Part shown: positions 35,452-43,129 of the stretch, one piece after another
How the letters are laid out: each line of letters begins with the position of its first letter
How positions within the stretch are numbered: position 1 is the stretch's first letter
Assembly (NCBI RefSeq): GCF_017104645.1
Contig: NZ_JAAGPF010000009.1
Span: 1 to 55,888, forward strand
Source of the DNA: Burkholderia sp. Ac-20379
GTDB taxonomy: Bacteria > Pseudomonadota > Gammaproteobacteria > Burkholderiales > Burkholderiaceae
Length of the DNA stretch: 55,888 nucleotides
Direction of reading: 5' to 3'
The notes under the pieces: model-generated
Told to the model about the DNA's origin: nothing
Database searches by the model: none
What the model saw: only the letters and a program-made list of their open reading frames with translations
Translations under genes and position numbers: made by a program

Positions 35452-36228
35452 ATGCCCAATACCTTTCATCGCGTGGGGCACGGGCCCCACGCCGTGCTCG
35501 TCCTGCACGGCTGGTTCGGCGACGCGCGTTCGTTCGAGCCGATCGAACCGTGGCTGTCGCGCGAGCGCTTCAGCTACGTGTTCATGGACTATCGCGGCTA
35601 TGGCGGCATGCGAGGCGCCGGCGGCCGTTACACGATCGACGAAATCGCGGGCGATGCGTTGGCGTTGGCCGATGCGCTCGGGTTTCGGGCGTTCAGCCTG
35701 ATCGGCCATTCGATGGGCGGCATGGCGATCGAGCGAATCGCGACACTGGCTCCGGATCGCGTGCGGGCCTTGATCGGCGTCGCGCCGGTGCCGTGCGGCG
35801 GGGTGAGGTACGAACCGGCCGCGCGGCGCAGGCTCGAAGCGGCGGCGGGCGACGCGCTCGTGCGCCGGGACATCGTCGATCGCAGCACGGGCGGCCGCTT
35901 GCCGCCGGCGTGGCTCGATTGGAAAGTCGCGTATTCGATGCGGCAGTCGAACCCGGAAGCCTTCACGGCGTACTTCGCCGCCTGGGCCGATACGGATTTC
36001 AGCGACGAGATCGGCGGCACGCACCCGATCAAGGTGCTGGTCGGCGAGCACGATCCCACGTTCGATGCCGAACTGATGGCTCGAACCTATCCGAGCCGCT
36101 ACGCGCACGCATGCGTCGAGGTGCTGGCAAACGCGGGCCACTATCCGATGAACGAAACACCGCTGGCATTGGCGGCGGCCATCGAATCGTTTCTCGCCGG
36201 CGTTGCCGGGGGCGGCGAAGGCGCATAA
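35452..36228 (+). CDS. Alpha/beta hydrolase
   Basis: 258 aa. Core motifs: LVLHGWFGDARSFEPIEPWL, nucleophile elbow GHSMGG (about 84-89), acidic residue in VLVGEHDPTF, and catalytic His in NAGHYPMNETP. No signal peptide, so cytoplasmic. Specificity cannot be read from sequence. CGGAG lies before the ATG at 35452. Its stop codon overlaps the U-tract region of a small RNA candidate encoded on the other strand. Confidence 0.85.
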   Translation: MPNTFHRVGHGPHAVLVLHGWFGDARSFEPIEPWLSRERFSYVFMDYRGYGGMRGAGGRYTIDEIAGDALALADALGFRAFSLIGHSMGGMAIERIATLAPDRVRALIGVAPVPCGGVRYEPAARRRLEAAAGDALVRRDIVDRSTGGRLPPAWLDWKVAYSMRQSNPEAFTAYFAAWADTDFSDEIGGTHPIKVLVGEHDPTFDAELMARTYPSRYAHACVEVLANAGHYPMNETPLALAAAIESFLAGVAGGGEGA

Positions 36229-36298
36229 AAAAATACCTCGGACCAGCATCGGGCCGAGGTCGAGTCGCATCCTGTCCATTGGCACGAGTCGGATGCGG
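36227..36298 (-). ncRNA. Candidate small RNA 1, about 72 nt
   Basis: A strong sigma70 promoter on the minus strand (TTGAAA 36327-36332, 17-bp spacer, TATACT 36304-36309) predicts initiation near 36298. The transcript would fold into CGCATCC/GGATGCG (36291-36297 with 36266-36272). The second hairpin is a terminator stem, ACCTCGG/CCGAGGT (36254-36260 with 36235-36241), followed by AT and a U-run (A-run 36227-36233). No open frame fits. The 3' end overlaps the hydrolase stop codon in antisense. The family is not recognised. Confidence 0.6.
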
Positions 36299-36303
36299 CT
36301 TGG

Positions 36304-36332
36304 AGTATAGGAAACCTAAGGATGGCTTTCAA
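36304..36332 (-). promoter_or_regulatory. Promoter of small RNA 1
   Basis: On the minus strand the -35 is TTGAAA (36327-36332) and the -10 is TATACT (36304-36309), separated by exactly 17 bases. Both hexamers are 5/6 matches to consensus. No protein-coding gene lies downstream before the terminator. Confidence 0.65.
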
Positions 36333-36405
36333 TTCGTAAATCCGAGCATGCACGCTATTAGCCAAGCCCCGGATTCGAATGCAGATGCCGCCTTTGTCGC
36401 CGCCA

Positions 36406-36535
36406 AAGAAAAACGGCCGCTCTCGCGAGGAGGGCGGCCGTTCGGAACTGCTGTGCTTCGCGGAATGGGGCGCGGCGAACCCTGCTTGAAGCCGGTATCT
36501 CGCCGCGTCACCATCACATTCCGCGAAACGGATTG
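36406..36535 (-). ncRNA. Candidate structured small RNA 2, about 130 nt
   Basis: On the minus strand an 11-bp stem, TTCGCGGAATG/CATTCCGCGAA (36517-36527 with 36457-36467), encloses an 8-bp stem CGCGGCGA/TCGCCGCG (36500-36507 with 36471-36478). A rho-independent terminator follows: AACGGCCGC/GCGGCCGTT (36434-36442 with 36412-36420), then a U-run. The unit lies between the terminator of the DUF4148 gene and small RNA 1. No clear promoter was found and the 5' end is a guess. The dyad TTGTTG-N9-CAACAA just upstream could be an operator. Confidence 0.45.
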
Positions 36536-36607
36536 TTGCAATGTCGACAACAAATTTTCAGGCCGCTTCGATCGTCCAGTGGGCGGAAGAGGCTTGCGCC
36601 AGGATCG

Positions 36608-36637
36608 AAAAAAGGCCCGGGCGCCAGGCGCCCGGGC
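36608..36637 (-). terminator. Terminator of the DUF4148 gene
   Basis: On the minus strand an 11-bp perfect GC inverted repeat (GCCCGGGCGCC type, 36615-36637) is followed by TTTTTT (A-run 36608-36613). It is 115 bases past the stop. Confidence 0.9.
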
Positions 36638-36751
36638 TAAGCCTTCCCTGACGGGACGGCGGAGGTTTGGGGCCTGAAAACGGCGACGAGCCCGTTGCCG
36701 GACTCGTTACCGAAGCGAGGCTGCCGCGCGGGCAACCCCGGAGCTTGCTGC

Positions 36752-37063
36752 TTAGTGACCGTAGTAGATCGAATCGTGAGCCGGCGTGACCGTGGCGACC
36801 GGGCTGCCCGAATGAACCACCGGGGCTGCCTGCGAACCGTAGCCGCTGGTGTCCGGGCCTGCCACGCGGGCTTCTGCGGCCTGGATGTCTTCCGGGTAGT
36901 ACGGGCTTGCGACGCCCGGATGATAACCGGCCTTCTCGAGTTGAACCAGCTGTGCACGCACTTCGGCGCGGGTCACGGGGCCGTTTTGCGCGGTTTGGGC
37001 GAAAGCGGAAACCGAGGCGGTGAGGGCGGTAGCGGCAACAACTGCGGCGATGAGCTTATTCAT
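36752..37063 (-). CDS. DUF4148 small exported protein
   Basis: 103 aa. The signal peptide MNKLIAAVVAATALTASVSAFA-Q is followed by the DUF4148 core: VTRAEVRAQLVQLEKAGYHPGVASPYYPEDIQAAEARVA. Many Burkholderia carry several such periplasmic proteins of unknown function. GGAGG lies before the ATG at 37063. It has its own terminator and a lower-GC leader, so it is probably a single-gene transcript. Confidence 0.88.
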   Translation of the reverse strand: MNKLIAAVVAATALTASVSAFAQTAQNGPVTRAEVRAQLVQLEKAGYHPGVASPYYPEDIQAAEARVAGPDTSGYGSQAAPVVHSGSPVATVTPAHDSIYYGH

Positions 37064-37399
37064 AACAACCTCCGAAATTTTATCTGGTATGTCCGCTTGC
37101 GGCGTTTTGTCGTCAGCGGTTGATGTGAATCGTAGACCTCGGGCCACCTAGGGTAAATACTGGTTTTGATCATAGATCGTTGCTTAAATCGATAAAATCG
37201 CAGCGCGTCAATGGTCGGACAAATACGTGAAAAGCAACGATCGGGGGGCGGGGAAGCAAAGCGGCGACGTGACGCGAGGCAACGCACGCGAGCGCGTCGC
37301 GCGTAGGGAGGGCAGATGGGGGAATCAAAGCGCGGAATGCGCCGATGCACATGGCGAGCGGGCACACCGAAGCAAGGTGCGCCGCCGCTGGACGAGCAC
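37064..37399 (-). promoter_or_regulatory. Intergenic region upstream of the DUF4148 gene
   Basis: This 336-base region has no supported gene. The part nearest DUF4148 (about 37070-37205) is AT-rich for this genome and probably carries its promoter; TATGAT on the minus strand near 37170 is a possible -10 but the -35 is poor. The left-to-right remainder up to the DUF3331 terminator shows nothing recognisable. Confidence 0.3.
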
Positions 37400-37430
37400 A
37401 AAAAGAACACGCCGCGAATGCATCGCGGCG
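37400..37430 (-). terminator. Terminator of the DUF3331 gene
   Basis: On the minus strand CGCCGCG (37424-37430) pairs with CGCGGCG (37410-37416) and a short interrupted U-tract follows (A-run 37400-37404). It lies 14 bases past the stop. The U-tract is weak. Confidence 0.65.
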
Positions 37431-37443
37431 CGATGGGCCGGGC

Positions 37444-37734
37444 TTACTTGCCGCTGTGCAGGCCGAGCACCTGGGAGGCGGAGATCATCGCGCCCGCGTT
37501 CGCGGGAGCCGGACGCTCGGCAGGACGAAACACTTCGTCGCCGCGCTGGATCACTTCGCGCGACAGCGCGCACGTGCCCGTGCGTTGCGCGAAGCGGCGG
37601 CGCCAGCGCTGCTCGCCGTAGTGACAGCGGCCGGGTTCGACCCAACGAACGACGAGCAGCGTGTCCGATTGTTCGAGAATTTCGACGTGAACGTCGGCGG
37701 GATCGCGCAGAGGCATCAATTTGGAAGACTTCAT
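37444..37734 (-). CDS. DUF3331 protein
   Basis: 96 aa. The core VEILEQSDTLLVVRWVEPGRCHYGEQRWRRRFAQRTGTCALSREVIQRGDEVFRP is the DUF3331 domain found in Burkholderiales; function unknown. No signal peptide. The start at 37734 is preferred because AGGAAA lies 6-7 bases upstream; the frame remains open to 37977 but that extension is low-complexity and runs through an AT-rich promoter-like region. It is a single-gene unit. Confidence 0.82.
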   Translation of the reverse strand: MKSSKLMPLRDPADVHVEILEQSDTLLVVRWVEPGRCHYGEQRWRRRFAQRTGTCALSREVIQRGDEVFRPAERPAPANAGAMISASQVLGLHSGK

Positions 37735-37930
37735 TTGCCGTTTCCTAAAGCTCGTGCGGTATCGGCCTAGGCAGTATTTGCAACTGCGTTTTGTCGATTC
37801 CGTAGCGGTTTCCAATGAGAATCTGGGGCTAAATGTAAGCGCCCTTGGCAAGAAAAAACATCCTGCCTGGATCGAATTACATTTTGCCAATTTAGAAACA
37901 ATCGATCGGCACGTGTTTGGGCCCACAAAG

Positions 37931-37955
37931 AAAAAACCCCGGAGGGGATCCGGGG
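37931..37955 (-). terminator. Terminator of the 81-aa exported protein gene
   Basis: On the minus strand CCCCGG (37950-37955) pairs with CCGGGG (37937-37942), loop 7, followed by TTTTTT (A-run 37931-37936). It is 93 bases past the stop. Confidence 0.82.
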
Positions 37956-38047
37956 TGGAAAAAGGAGCGAGCGACACGGCAGGCTTCTTACTCGCATAGA
38001 CGCCTGGGGTGAATCCCGTGCTGAGGTGGCTCGCCCTTGGAGACGGT

Positions 38048-38293
38048 TCAGTGCACGTCGTACATCGATCGGCCGTTGATCGTGAACGGGTCTTGCGCCC
38101 GTTTTCCTGCTTCGGCCGTCATGCGCGGCTGTGCACCGTATCCGGATGGCTCGGCGCCGTTTCGCTCGCCGCCTTGCCGGGCGGCGGAAACCGGCTGCGA
38201 CGGGGCTTGCGGGGCGCCGTCCGCCGCATGGGCGGACGATGCGAAGGCCAACAGCGCACAGGCTGCGGCGGCGATTCCAGGCTTGCGCATCAT
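38048..38293 (-). CDS. Small exported protein of unknown function
   Basis: 81 aa. The signal peptide MMRKPGIAAAACALLAFASSAHA-A is followed by a short Pro/Gln/Ala-rich mature chain ending DPFTINGRSMYDVH. GAGGAG lies 6-7 bases before the first of two adjacent ATGs (38293). No family recognised. It has its own terminator. Size, export and Gly/Tyr-containing tail resemble the nearby DUF4148 protein loosely, but no homology is claimed. Confidence 0.72.
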   Translation of the reverse strand: MMRKPGIAAAACALLAFASSAHAADGAPQAPSQPVSAARQGGERNGAEPSGYGAQPRMTAEAGKRAQDPFTINGRSMYDVH

Positions 38294-38652
38294 GTTCGGC
38301 TCCTCGCGGATCGGTCGGCCGCGCGCGGGAACCTGCGTCGCGCCACGTGCCGTGCATCTCCGGACAGACGCCATGATGCATGGCGTACGCGGCTAGTAAC
38401 GTGACGCGAACATGGCGATTTCGTCAGAAATGTCCGACGAATGCCGTTTCTCCGGTCAGGGTATGGCGAATAAGATAAATCTGCGAACACTGCGTTGCAG
38501 ATTTACGCCTATTCATGAGGAAATTCTGAGGATCGGGTAATGCGCCATTCGATCCGATAATCGGCGCGATCGAATGGGCTTTCGAATCGCATCACAAAAT
38601 GGCGGGATGCAATGGCGCCGCGCAAGGCAATGGCGTGCGCCGCATCCCGCGT
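38294..38652. repeat. Intergenic region with two perfect inverted repeats
   Basis: This 359-base gap has no supported gene. It contains TAAATCTGC/GCAGATTTA (38476-38484 and 38497-38505) and CCATTCGATC/GATCGAATGG (38545-38554 and 38568-38577), the latter overlapping a smaller palindrome, CCGATAATCGG (38554-38564). The first could act in regulation; the second lies 76 bases past the DadA-like stop and could form an RNA end, but lacks a U-run. Confidence 0.5.
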
Positions 38653-39906
38653 TCAGCGAGCGAAACGGGCCGCGTCGAACGGCGCGAGATCGACGTCGGG
38701 GCGCTCGCCGCAGATGGCCTGCGCGAGCAGCCGCCCGGTGACCGGGCCGAGCGTCAGGCCGTGATGGTTGTGGCCGAACGCGAACCACATGCCGGGATGA
38801 TGCGGGGCCGCGCCGATCACGGGGCGCATGTCCGGCGTGCAGGGGCGGAAGCCGAGCCACGGTGCGTCGTCGAGCCGCTCGCCAAGGCCGAACGCCGGGC
38901 GCGCCACGCGTTCGGCGCGCGCGAGCTGGATGCCCGTTGGCGGCAGCGCGCGCCGGGCCAGTTCGATGCCGGTCGTGAGCCGCAGGCCGCGCTGCATCGG
39001 CGCGATCACGTAGCCGTGCTCGATGTCGACCACCGGCGCGGACAGCCGCGGCGCATCCGGTGGCGGCGCGTAGTGCATGTGATAACCGCGCTTGTCGCGC
39101 AGCGGGATGCGGTAGCCGAAGCGCGCGAACACGCTGTCGGACCAGGGGCCGAGCGCGATCGCGACCTCGCGCGCGGTGGTCTCGCCGTCGGCGGTTTCGA
39201 CACGCCAGCCGCCGTCGATGCGGGCGAGCGTCGTGGCATCGCCGCGCAGGATCCGGCCGCCATCGCGTTCGAACAAGCGCGCGTAGGCGGCGACCAGCGC
39301 GCCCGGATTCGACACCGCTTTCGGATCGAGCCAGTGAATGGCGCCCGTGAAACCCGCGCGCAGCGACGGCTCCTGCGCACGCAACGCGGCAGCGTCGAGC
39401 ACCGTGTGACGCAGCCCATGCGTGCGCGCGAGGGCCGCCGCTTCGGCGATGCCCCGCTCGAACGCGGGCGGCGAGCGGAACGCTTCGAGCCAGCCGCAGC
39501 CGCGAATCAGCGCGGCGGCTTCGGGGCTGCGCGCCGCCAGCGCATCGTGTTCGTCGACGCTGCGCTCGATCAGCGGGCGCATGTCGCGCGCGGCCGCCGC
39601 GTGGCGGGCGGGCGCCGATTCGTGCCAGAAGCGCAGCAGCCACGGCGCGAAATCGGGCAGCGAGCGCGGGTGCCAGTACAGCGCGGTGGCGCGATTCGTC
39701 GCGTAGCGCATCAGCGCGAGCGGGCTGCGCGGAAACGCGTACGGCATGACCGACGAGCGTTCGATCAGCCCGGCGTTGCCGAAGCTCGTGCCGAGGCCCG
39801 GCGCTTGCCGGTCGATCAGCGCGACGCGCCGGCCGCGATCCTGCAGGTGTTGCGCGACCGATACGCCGACGATGCCGGCGCCGAGCACGATGACGTCGAA
39901 ATCCAT
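38653..39906 (-). CDS. DadA-like FAD-dependent amine/amino-acid oxidoreductase
   Basis: 417 aa. The N-terminal FAD motif DFDVIVLGAGIVGVSVAQHLQDRGRRVALIDRQAPGLGTSFGNAG and the C-terminal GFRPCTPDMRPVIGAAPHHPGMWFAFGHNHHGLTLGPVTGRLLA are those of D-amino-acid dehydrogenases (DAO family). Its partner ferredoxin lies 79 bases upstream, which is unusual for classical DadA. It suggests a multi-subunit dehydrogenase like D-hydroxyproline or secondary-amine dehydrogenases. No clear Shine-Dalgarno precedes 39906. Confidence 0.82.
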   Translation of the reverse strand: MDFDVIVLGAGIVGVSVAQHLQDRGRRVALIDRQAPGLGTSFGNAGLIERSSVMPYAFPRSPLALMRYATNRATALYWHPRSLPDFAPWLLRFWHESAPARHAAAARDMRPLIERSVDEHDALAARSPEAAALIRGCGWLEAFRSPPAFERGIAEAAALARTHGLRHTVLDAAALRAQEPSLRAGFTGAIHWLDPKAVSNPGALVAAYARLFERDGGRILRGDATTLARIDGGWRVETADGETTAREVAIALGPWSDSVFARFGYRIPLRDKRGYHMHYAPPPDAPRLSAPVVDIEHGYVIAPMQRGLRLTTGIELARRALPPTGIQLARAERVARPAFGLGERLDDAPWLGFRPCTPDMRPVIGAAPHHPGMWFAFGHNHHGLTLGPVTGRLLAQAICGERPDVDLAPFDAARFAR

Positions 39907-39985
39907 GGAGGGGAGAGTGGGGTGAGGCGGTTGAACGTTACGCGAGCGGATGCGGCGTGTATCCGTCAGGAACCCGAATCATGCG

Positions 39986-40294
39986 CTAGCGCGGCGAGAG
40001 ATCGACGTCGGCCGCATATTCGATCACCAGATCCGACGCGGCCACGGCGACGCAGGGCAGAATCCAGCCTTCCGCGCGCTCCTCGCGCGTCACGCCGGGC
40101 CATTCGACGCGATACGTCACGCTGCCGCTGACCATCCGGCACAGGCAGGCGCGGCACACGCCGTTGCGGCACGAGCGCGGCAGCGACAGCCCCTCGAAGC
40201 CGGCCGCTTCGAGCAGCGACAGCGAGTCGGGCGCGTCGAAGCTCGCGCCGAGCGGTTCGACGCGGACGCGGAACGGGCGTTCGGATTCGGTCAT
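39986..40294 (-). CDS. Stand-alone 2Fe-2S ferredoxin
   Basis: 102 aa plant-type ferredoxin: SCRNGVCRACLC (Cys42, Cys47, Cys50) and a fourth Cys in ILPCVAVA (Cys80). LSLLEAAGFEGLSLPRSCRNG is the typical pre-loop. It is co-directional with, and 79 bases before, the DadA-like gene, and 60 bases after the sigma54 activator. It probably serves as the electron carrier or small subunit of that oxidoreductase. Confidence 0.86.
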   Translation of the reverse strand: MTESERPFRVRVEPLGASFDAPDSLSLLEAAGFEGLSLPRSCRNGVCRACLCRMVSGSVTYRVEWPGVTREERAEGWILPCVAVAASDLVIEYAADVDLSPR

Positions 40295-40354
40295 CGGTGG
40301 CAGGCGGGCGGATGCGAGCCCGCCAGCATACCCGAAGCGCGGCTTGCGTTTGCG

Positions 40355-42292
40355 TCAGGCGTCGCCGCGCCGGCGGCGCAGATGCCGGTAGACGGTATTG
40401 CGCGCGAGGCCGAGCTCGCGCGCGGCGGCCGACACGTTGCCCTGATGGCGCGCGAGCGTGCCGTCGATCAGCGAGGCCTGCTGCGCGTCGAGCGTCGTCG
40501 CGGCGGCGCAGGCGGCCGGCGACGTGGCCCACTCGGCGGCGCCGTCCGGGCAGTCGAGCCAGAAATCCTCGGGCAGATGTTCGAGATCGATCTCGGGCGC
40601 GTTGTCGGCGAGCATGCCGGCCGTGCGCAGCACGTTCGTCATCTGCCGCAGGTTGCCTGGCCAGCGGCACCGCGCAAATGCGGCCAGCACGGCGTTCGAG
40701 ACGCGCGGCGGCATGGCTTCGGCGCGCGCCAGACGCGCCAGCACGCGCCGCACCAGTTCCGGCAGATCGCTGCGTTGCGCGAGCGGCGGCAGCGTGACGG
40801 CCAGCCCGTTGATGCGGTAGTAGAGATCGTCGCGAAAGCGCTGGTCGGCGATCATCGCGCGCAGATCGCGGTGCGTCGCGCACACGATCCGCAGGTCGAC
40901 CGGCACCGCGCGCCCGCCGCCGAGCGGCACCACCGCGCGCTCCTGCAGCACGCGCATCAGCCGCACCTGCTGGGCCGGCGGCATGTCGCCGATTTCGTCG
41001 AGGAACAGCGTGCCGCCGTCGGCCTGCGCGATGCGGCCGGGGTTGCCGCGCCGGCGCGCGCCGGTGAACGCGCCGTCCTCGTAGCCGAACAGTTCGGCCT
41101 CGATCAGCGAATCGGGCAGCGCCGCGCAGTTGACGGCGACGAACGGGCCGTCGCGGCGCGGCGACGCATCGTGCAGTGCGCGCGCCAGCCACTCCTTGCC
41201 GGTGCCGGTTTCGCCGAGGATCAGCACGGGCAGGTCGCGCCCGCGGATCTTCGCGACACGTTGCAGGATCGCGGCCATGCGCGCGTCGCCGCTGTCGAGC
41301 GCGGCGAAGGTGATGGCGTCCGCATCGGCCTCGTGCATGGCCGGTTTCGCGGTCGTTTCCTGGGCCGGCGGCACGGCGACCGGAGAGCGCGATTCGACCT
41401 GGGTACGCGTGCGGCGCGCCTGGGCGTGCTCGCAGCGCGCCAGCACGCGCACGCCGGTCGGCAGCATCAGCGCGACGGTCGCGCCCGGGTCGCGCGCGGC
41501 GCGGTCGGCCAACCGGGCGAACGGCAGGCCGAACAGCTCGTCGCAACTGCGGTCCCGCAACTCGCCCAGCGTGGCGCCGAACTGAAACAGCGCGCTGCGG
41601 TTGGCCGCGAGCAGGGCGCCGTCGGCGCCGAACGCGGCAAGGCCGCCGAACAGCGAATCGACGAACTCGGCATGCGCATGGAAGCGCACGCGCAACGTGG
41701 CGTCGCAGGCACTGGAAAACAGGTGGTTTTCGATCAATTGCGCCGACATCTTCACGAGCGCGAGCGTGTGCGGGCCGAAGCCGCGCGGATCGCCGCTGAC
41801 GTCGAGCGCGCCGAGCAGGCGGCCGAACGGATCGGCGATCGGCGCGCACGAGCACGACAGCACATGATTGGCGCGCAGGAAGTGCTCGTCGCCGTGCACG
41901 GTCACGGCCTGGCGCGCGGCCAGCGCGGTGCCGATCGCGTTGGTGCCGCGCGCCGTTTCGGCCCACGACGCGCCGGGGCGCAGCGCCACACGGTTCGCCT
42001 TGGCGACGAAATCGGCGTCGCCGATGCTGTGCAGGATCATGCCGTCGTGATCGGTCAGGAGTACGAGGCTTTGGGTGTCGGCGATCTGAGCGTGCAGCGC
42101 GTCCATCACCGGGCGCGCAAGCGTGTAGAGCGATCGGCTGCCGTCGATCAGCTCGCGCAGCGCGGGCGCCGACAGCGGCGGAGCGTCGGGCCGGTCGGCG
42201 GCGCGCAGCCCGACCGAGGCCGAGCGCGCATGCGCCTGCGCGATGACGTCGAGTCGGCTGGCCGTGGCGGGCAGCACGGAGGATTGCGGCAT
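40355..42292 (-). CDS. Sigma54-dependent AcoR-like transcriptional activator
   Basis: 645 aa. The N-terminal GAF-type sensory region (about 50-210) is followed by the AAA+ domain: Walker A GETGTGKE (360-367), the GAFTGA loop that contacts sigma54, and Walker B GGTLFLDEIGD. The C-terminal Fis helix-turn-helix is HQGNVSAAARELGLARNTVYRHLRRR. It therefore activates a sigma54 promoter, likely of the ferredoxin/oxidoreductase unit downstream or another operon. The start at 42292 is supported by GGAG 7 bases ahead; an in-frame ATG at 42376 has none. I saw no GG-N10-GC element in the 60 bases before the ferredoxin gene. Confidence 0.88.
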   Translation of the reverse strand: MPQSSVLPATASRLDVIAQAHARSASVGLRAADRPDAPPLSAPALRELIDGSRSLYTLARPVMDALHAQIADTQSLVLLTDHDGMILHSIGDADFVAKANRVALRPGASWAETARGTNAIGTALAARQAVTVHGDEHFLRANHVLSCSCAPIADPFGRLLGALDVSGDPRGFGPHTLALVKMSAQLIENHLFSSACDATLRVRFHAHAEFVDSLFGGLAAFGADGALLAANRSALFQFGATLGELRDRSCDELFGLPFARLADRAARDPGATVALMLPTGVRVLARCEHAQARRTRTQVESRSPVAVPPAQETTAKPAMHEADADAITFAALDSGDARMAAILQRVAKIRGRDLPVLILGETGTGKEWLARALHDASPRRDGPFVAVNCAALPDSLIEAELFGYEDGAFTGARRRGNPGRIAQADGGTLFLDEIGDMPPAQQVRLMRVLQERAVVPLGGGRAVPVDLRIVCATHRDLRAMIADQRFRDDLYYRINGLAVTLPPLAQRSDLPELVRRVLARLARAEAMPPRVSNAVLAAFARCRWPGNLRQMTNVLRTAGMLADNAPEIDLEHLPEDFWLDCPDGAAEWATSPAACAAATTLDAQQASLIDGTLARHQGNVSAAARELGLARNTVYRHLRRRRGDA

Positions 42293-42753
42293 GTCGTGTC
42301 TCCAGGGAAGCGTCGGCGGCGCTCCGATCCTTGTTCGATGGGCGCAGGGCAGCACGCCGCTCGCGCCATGATACAAGCGCCGCCCGCCCAGTGCGACCGC
42401 GATTCGCCGCTGCGGCGGCGCGGCAAGCCGACGGCGCGCGGCTGCAAGGTGCCCGGCGCGTGCGGGCGGCCCGATTCGTTGCGCAGTGCAAAACGATGGC
42501 GCGCGGCGGCGCGAATTCGTCAGCGGCTGCTGAAAACGGCCGCCGCGGCGCAGGCCGGCGGCCCGGCATCGGGGTTTGCCCGGTTGGCCTTGCTTGTGCG
42601 CGTGCAGCGTCTACAGTGAAAGGCAACCGGCTCGACCTCCGGCGCGCCTTCCGTCGCGCACCGCTTGCCGGCTGTTCCGCGCTCGCCCCGGCCGAACCGG
42701 CCCGCCACGGCGTGCGCGGCCTTTTGCATTCTCGTCACGACAAAGGCGCGCCC
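42293..42753 (+). promoter_or_regulatory. Divergent region between the sigma54 activator and DUF1488 gene
   Basis: This 461-base region has no supported gene. On the plus strand TTGCTT (42590-42595), 16 bases, TACAGT (42612-42617) is a fair promoter. It would give DUF1488 a leader of about 130 bases that is GC-rich and contains a short T-run near 42722. The activator's promoter was not identified. Confidence 0.4.
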
Positions 42754-43041
42754 ATGCAGATCCTCTTCCCGAACGAAGCCCCCGAGTACTCGGGCCCCGA
42801 ACTGACGTTGCTGTTTGCGGCGACGGTGGATGGCGAGCGGGTGTGTTGCGAGATCACGGCCGAGGCGCTGGAATCGCATTTCGGCGCGGCCTCGTCGCGT
42901 TCCGAGGACATGCTAGGCGCCTTCGCGAATCACCGCCCGCGCATCGAGGCGGCCGCGCGGCGGCTGCTGGCCGATACGCGCGCGCAGTGCGTGACGCTGC
43001 GCAGCGGCTACGTGCGCTTCCACGAGGCGAACCTGCGCTGA
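42754..43041 (+). CDS. DUF1488 protein
   Basis: 95 aa. MQILFPNEAPEYSGPELTLLFAATVDGERVCCEITAEALESHFGA is the DUF1488 N-terminus, a small soluble domain widespread in Proteobacteria, function unknown. AAAGG lies before the ATG at 42754. It converges on the lytic transglycosylase gene. The frame is open upstream but that part is arginine-rich and non-coding in character. Confidence 0.83.
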   Translation: MQILFPNEAPEYSGPELTLLFAATVDGERVCCEITAEALESHFGAASSRSEDMLGAFANHRPRIEAAARRLLADTRAQCVTLRSGYVRFHEANLR

Positions 43042-43129
43042 GCAGGCGGCGGGGCGGGGCCGGAGGCCGGCGCTCGCCCGCGTGGCGATCATTCAGGATG
43101 ACGAGCGAATCGCCGCGTCGCGCGGGGGA

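Noticed and set aside
36227..36260. Hairpin after the alpha/beta hydrolase read as its own plus-strand terminator
   Set aside because: The homopolymer run lies before the stem on plus, so it works only on the minus strand.
40295..40354. Sigma54 promoter directly before the ferredoxin gene
   Set aside because: A TGGC...GC-like stretch is present but the GG-to-GC spacing is wrong for a -24/-12 element.
39966..42626. Very long open frames on both strands across the ferredoxin/sigma54-activator genes
   Set aside because: They are rich in Arg and Ala with no domains, while the minus-strand genes in the same place have clear motifs.
42331..42753. Upstream extension of the DUF1488 frame
   Set aside because: No similarity to the family; a good ribosome site at 42754 and normal family length support the short form.
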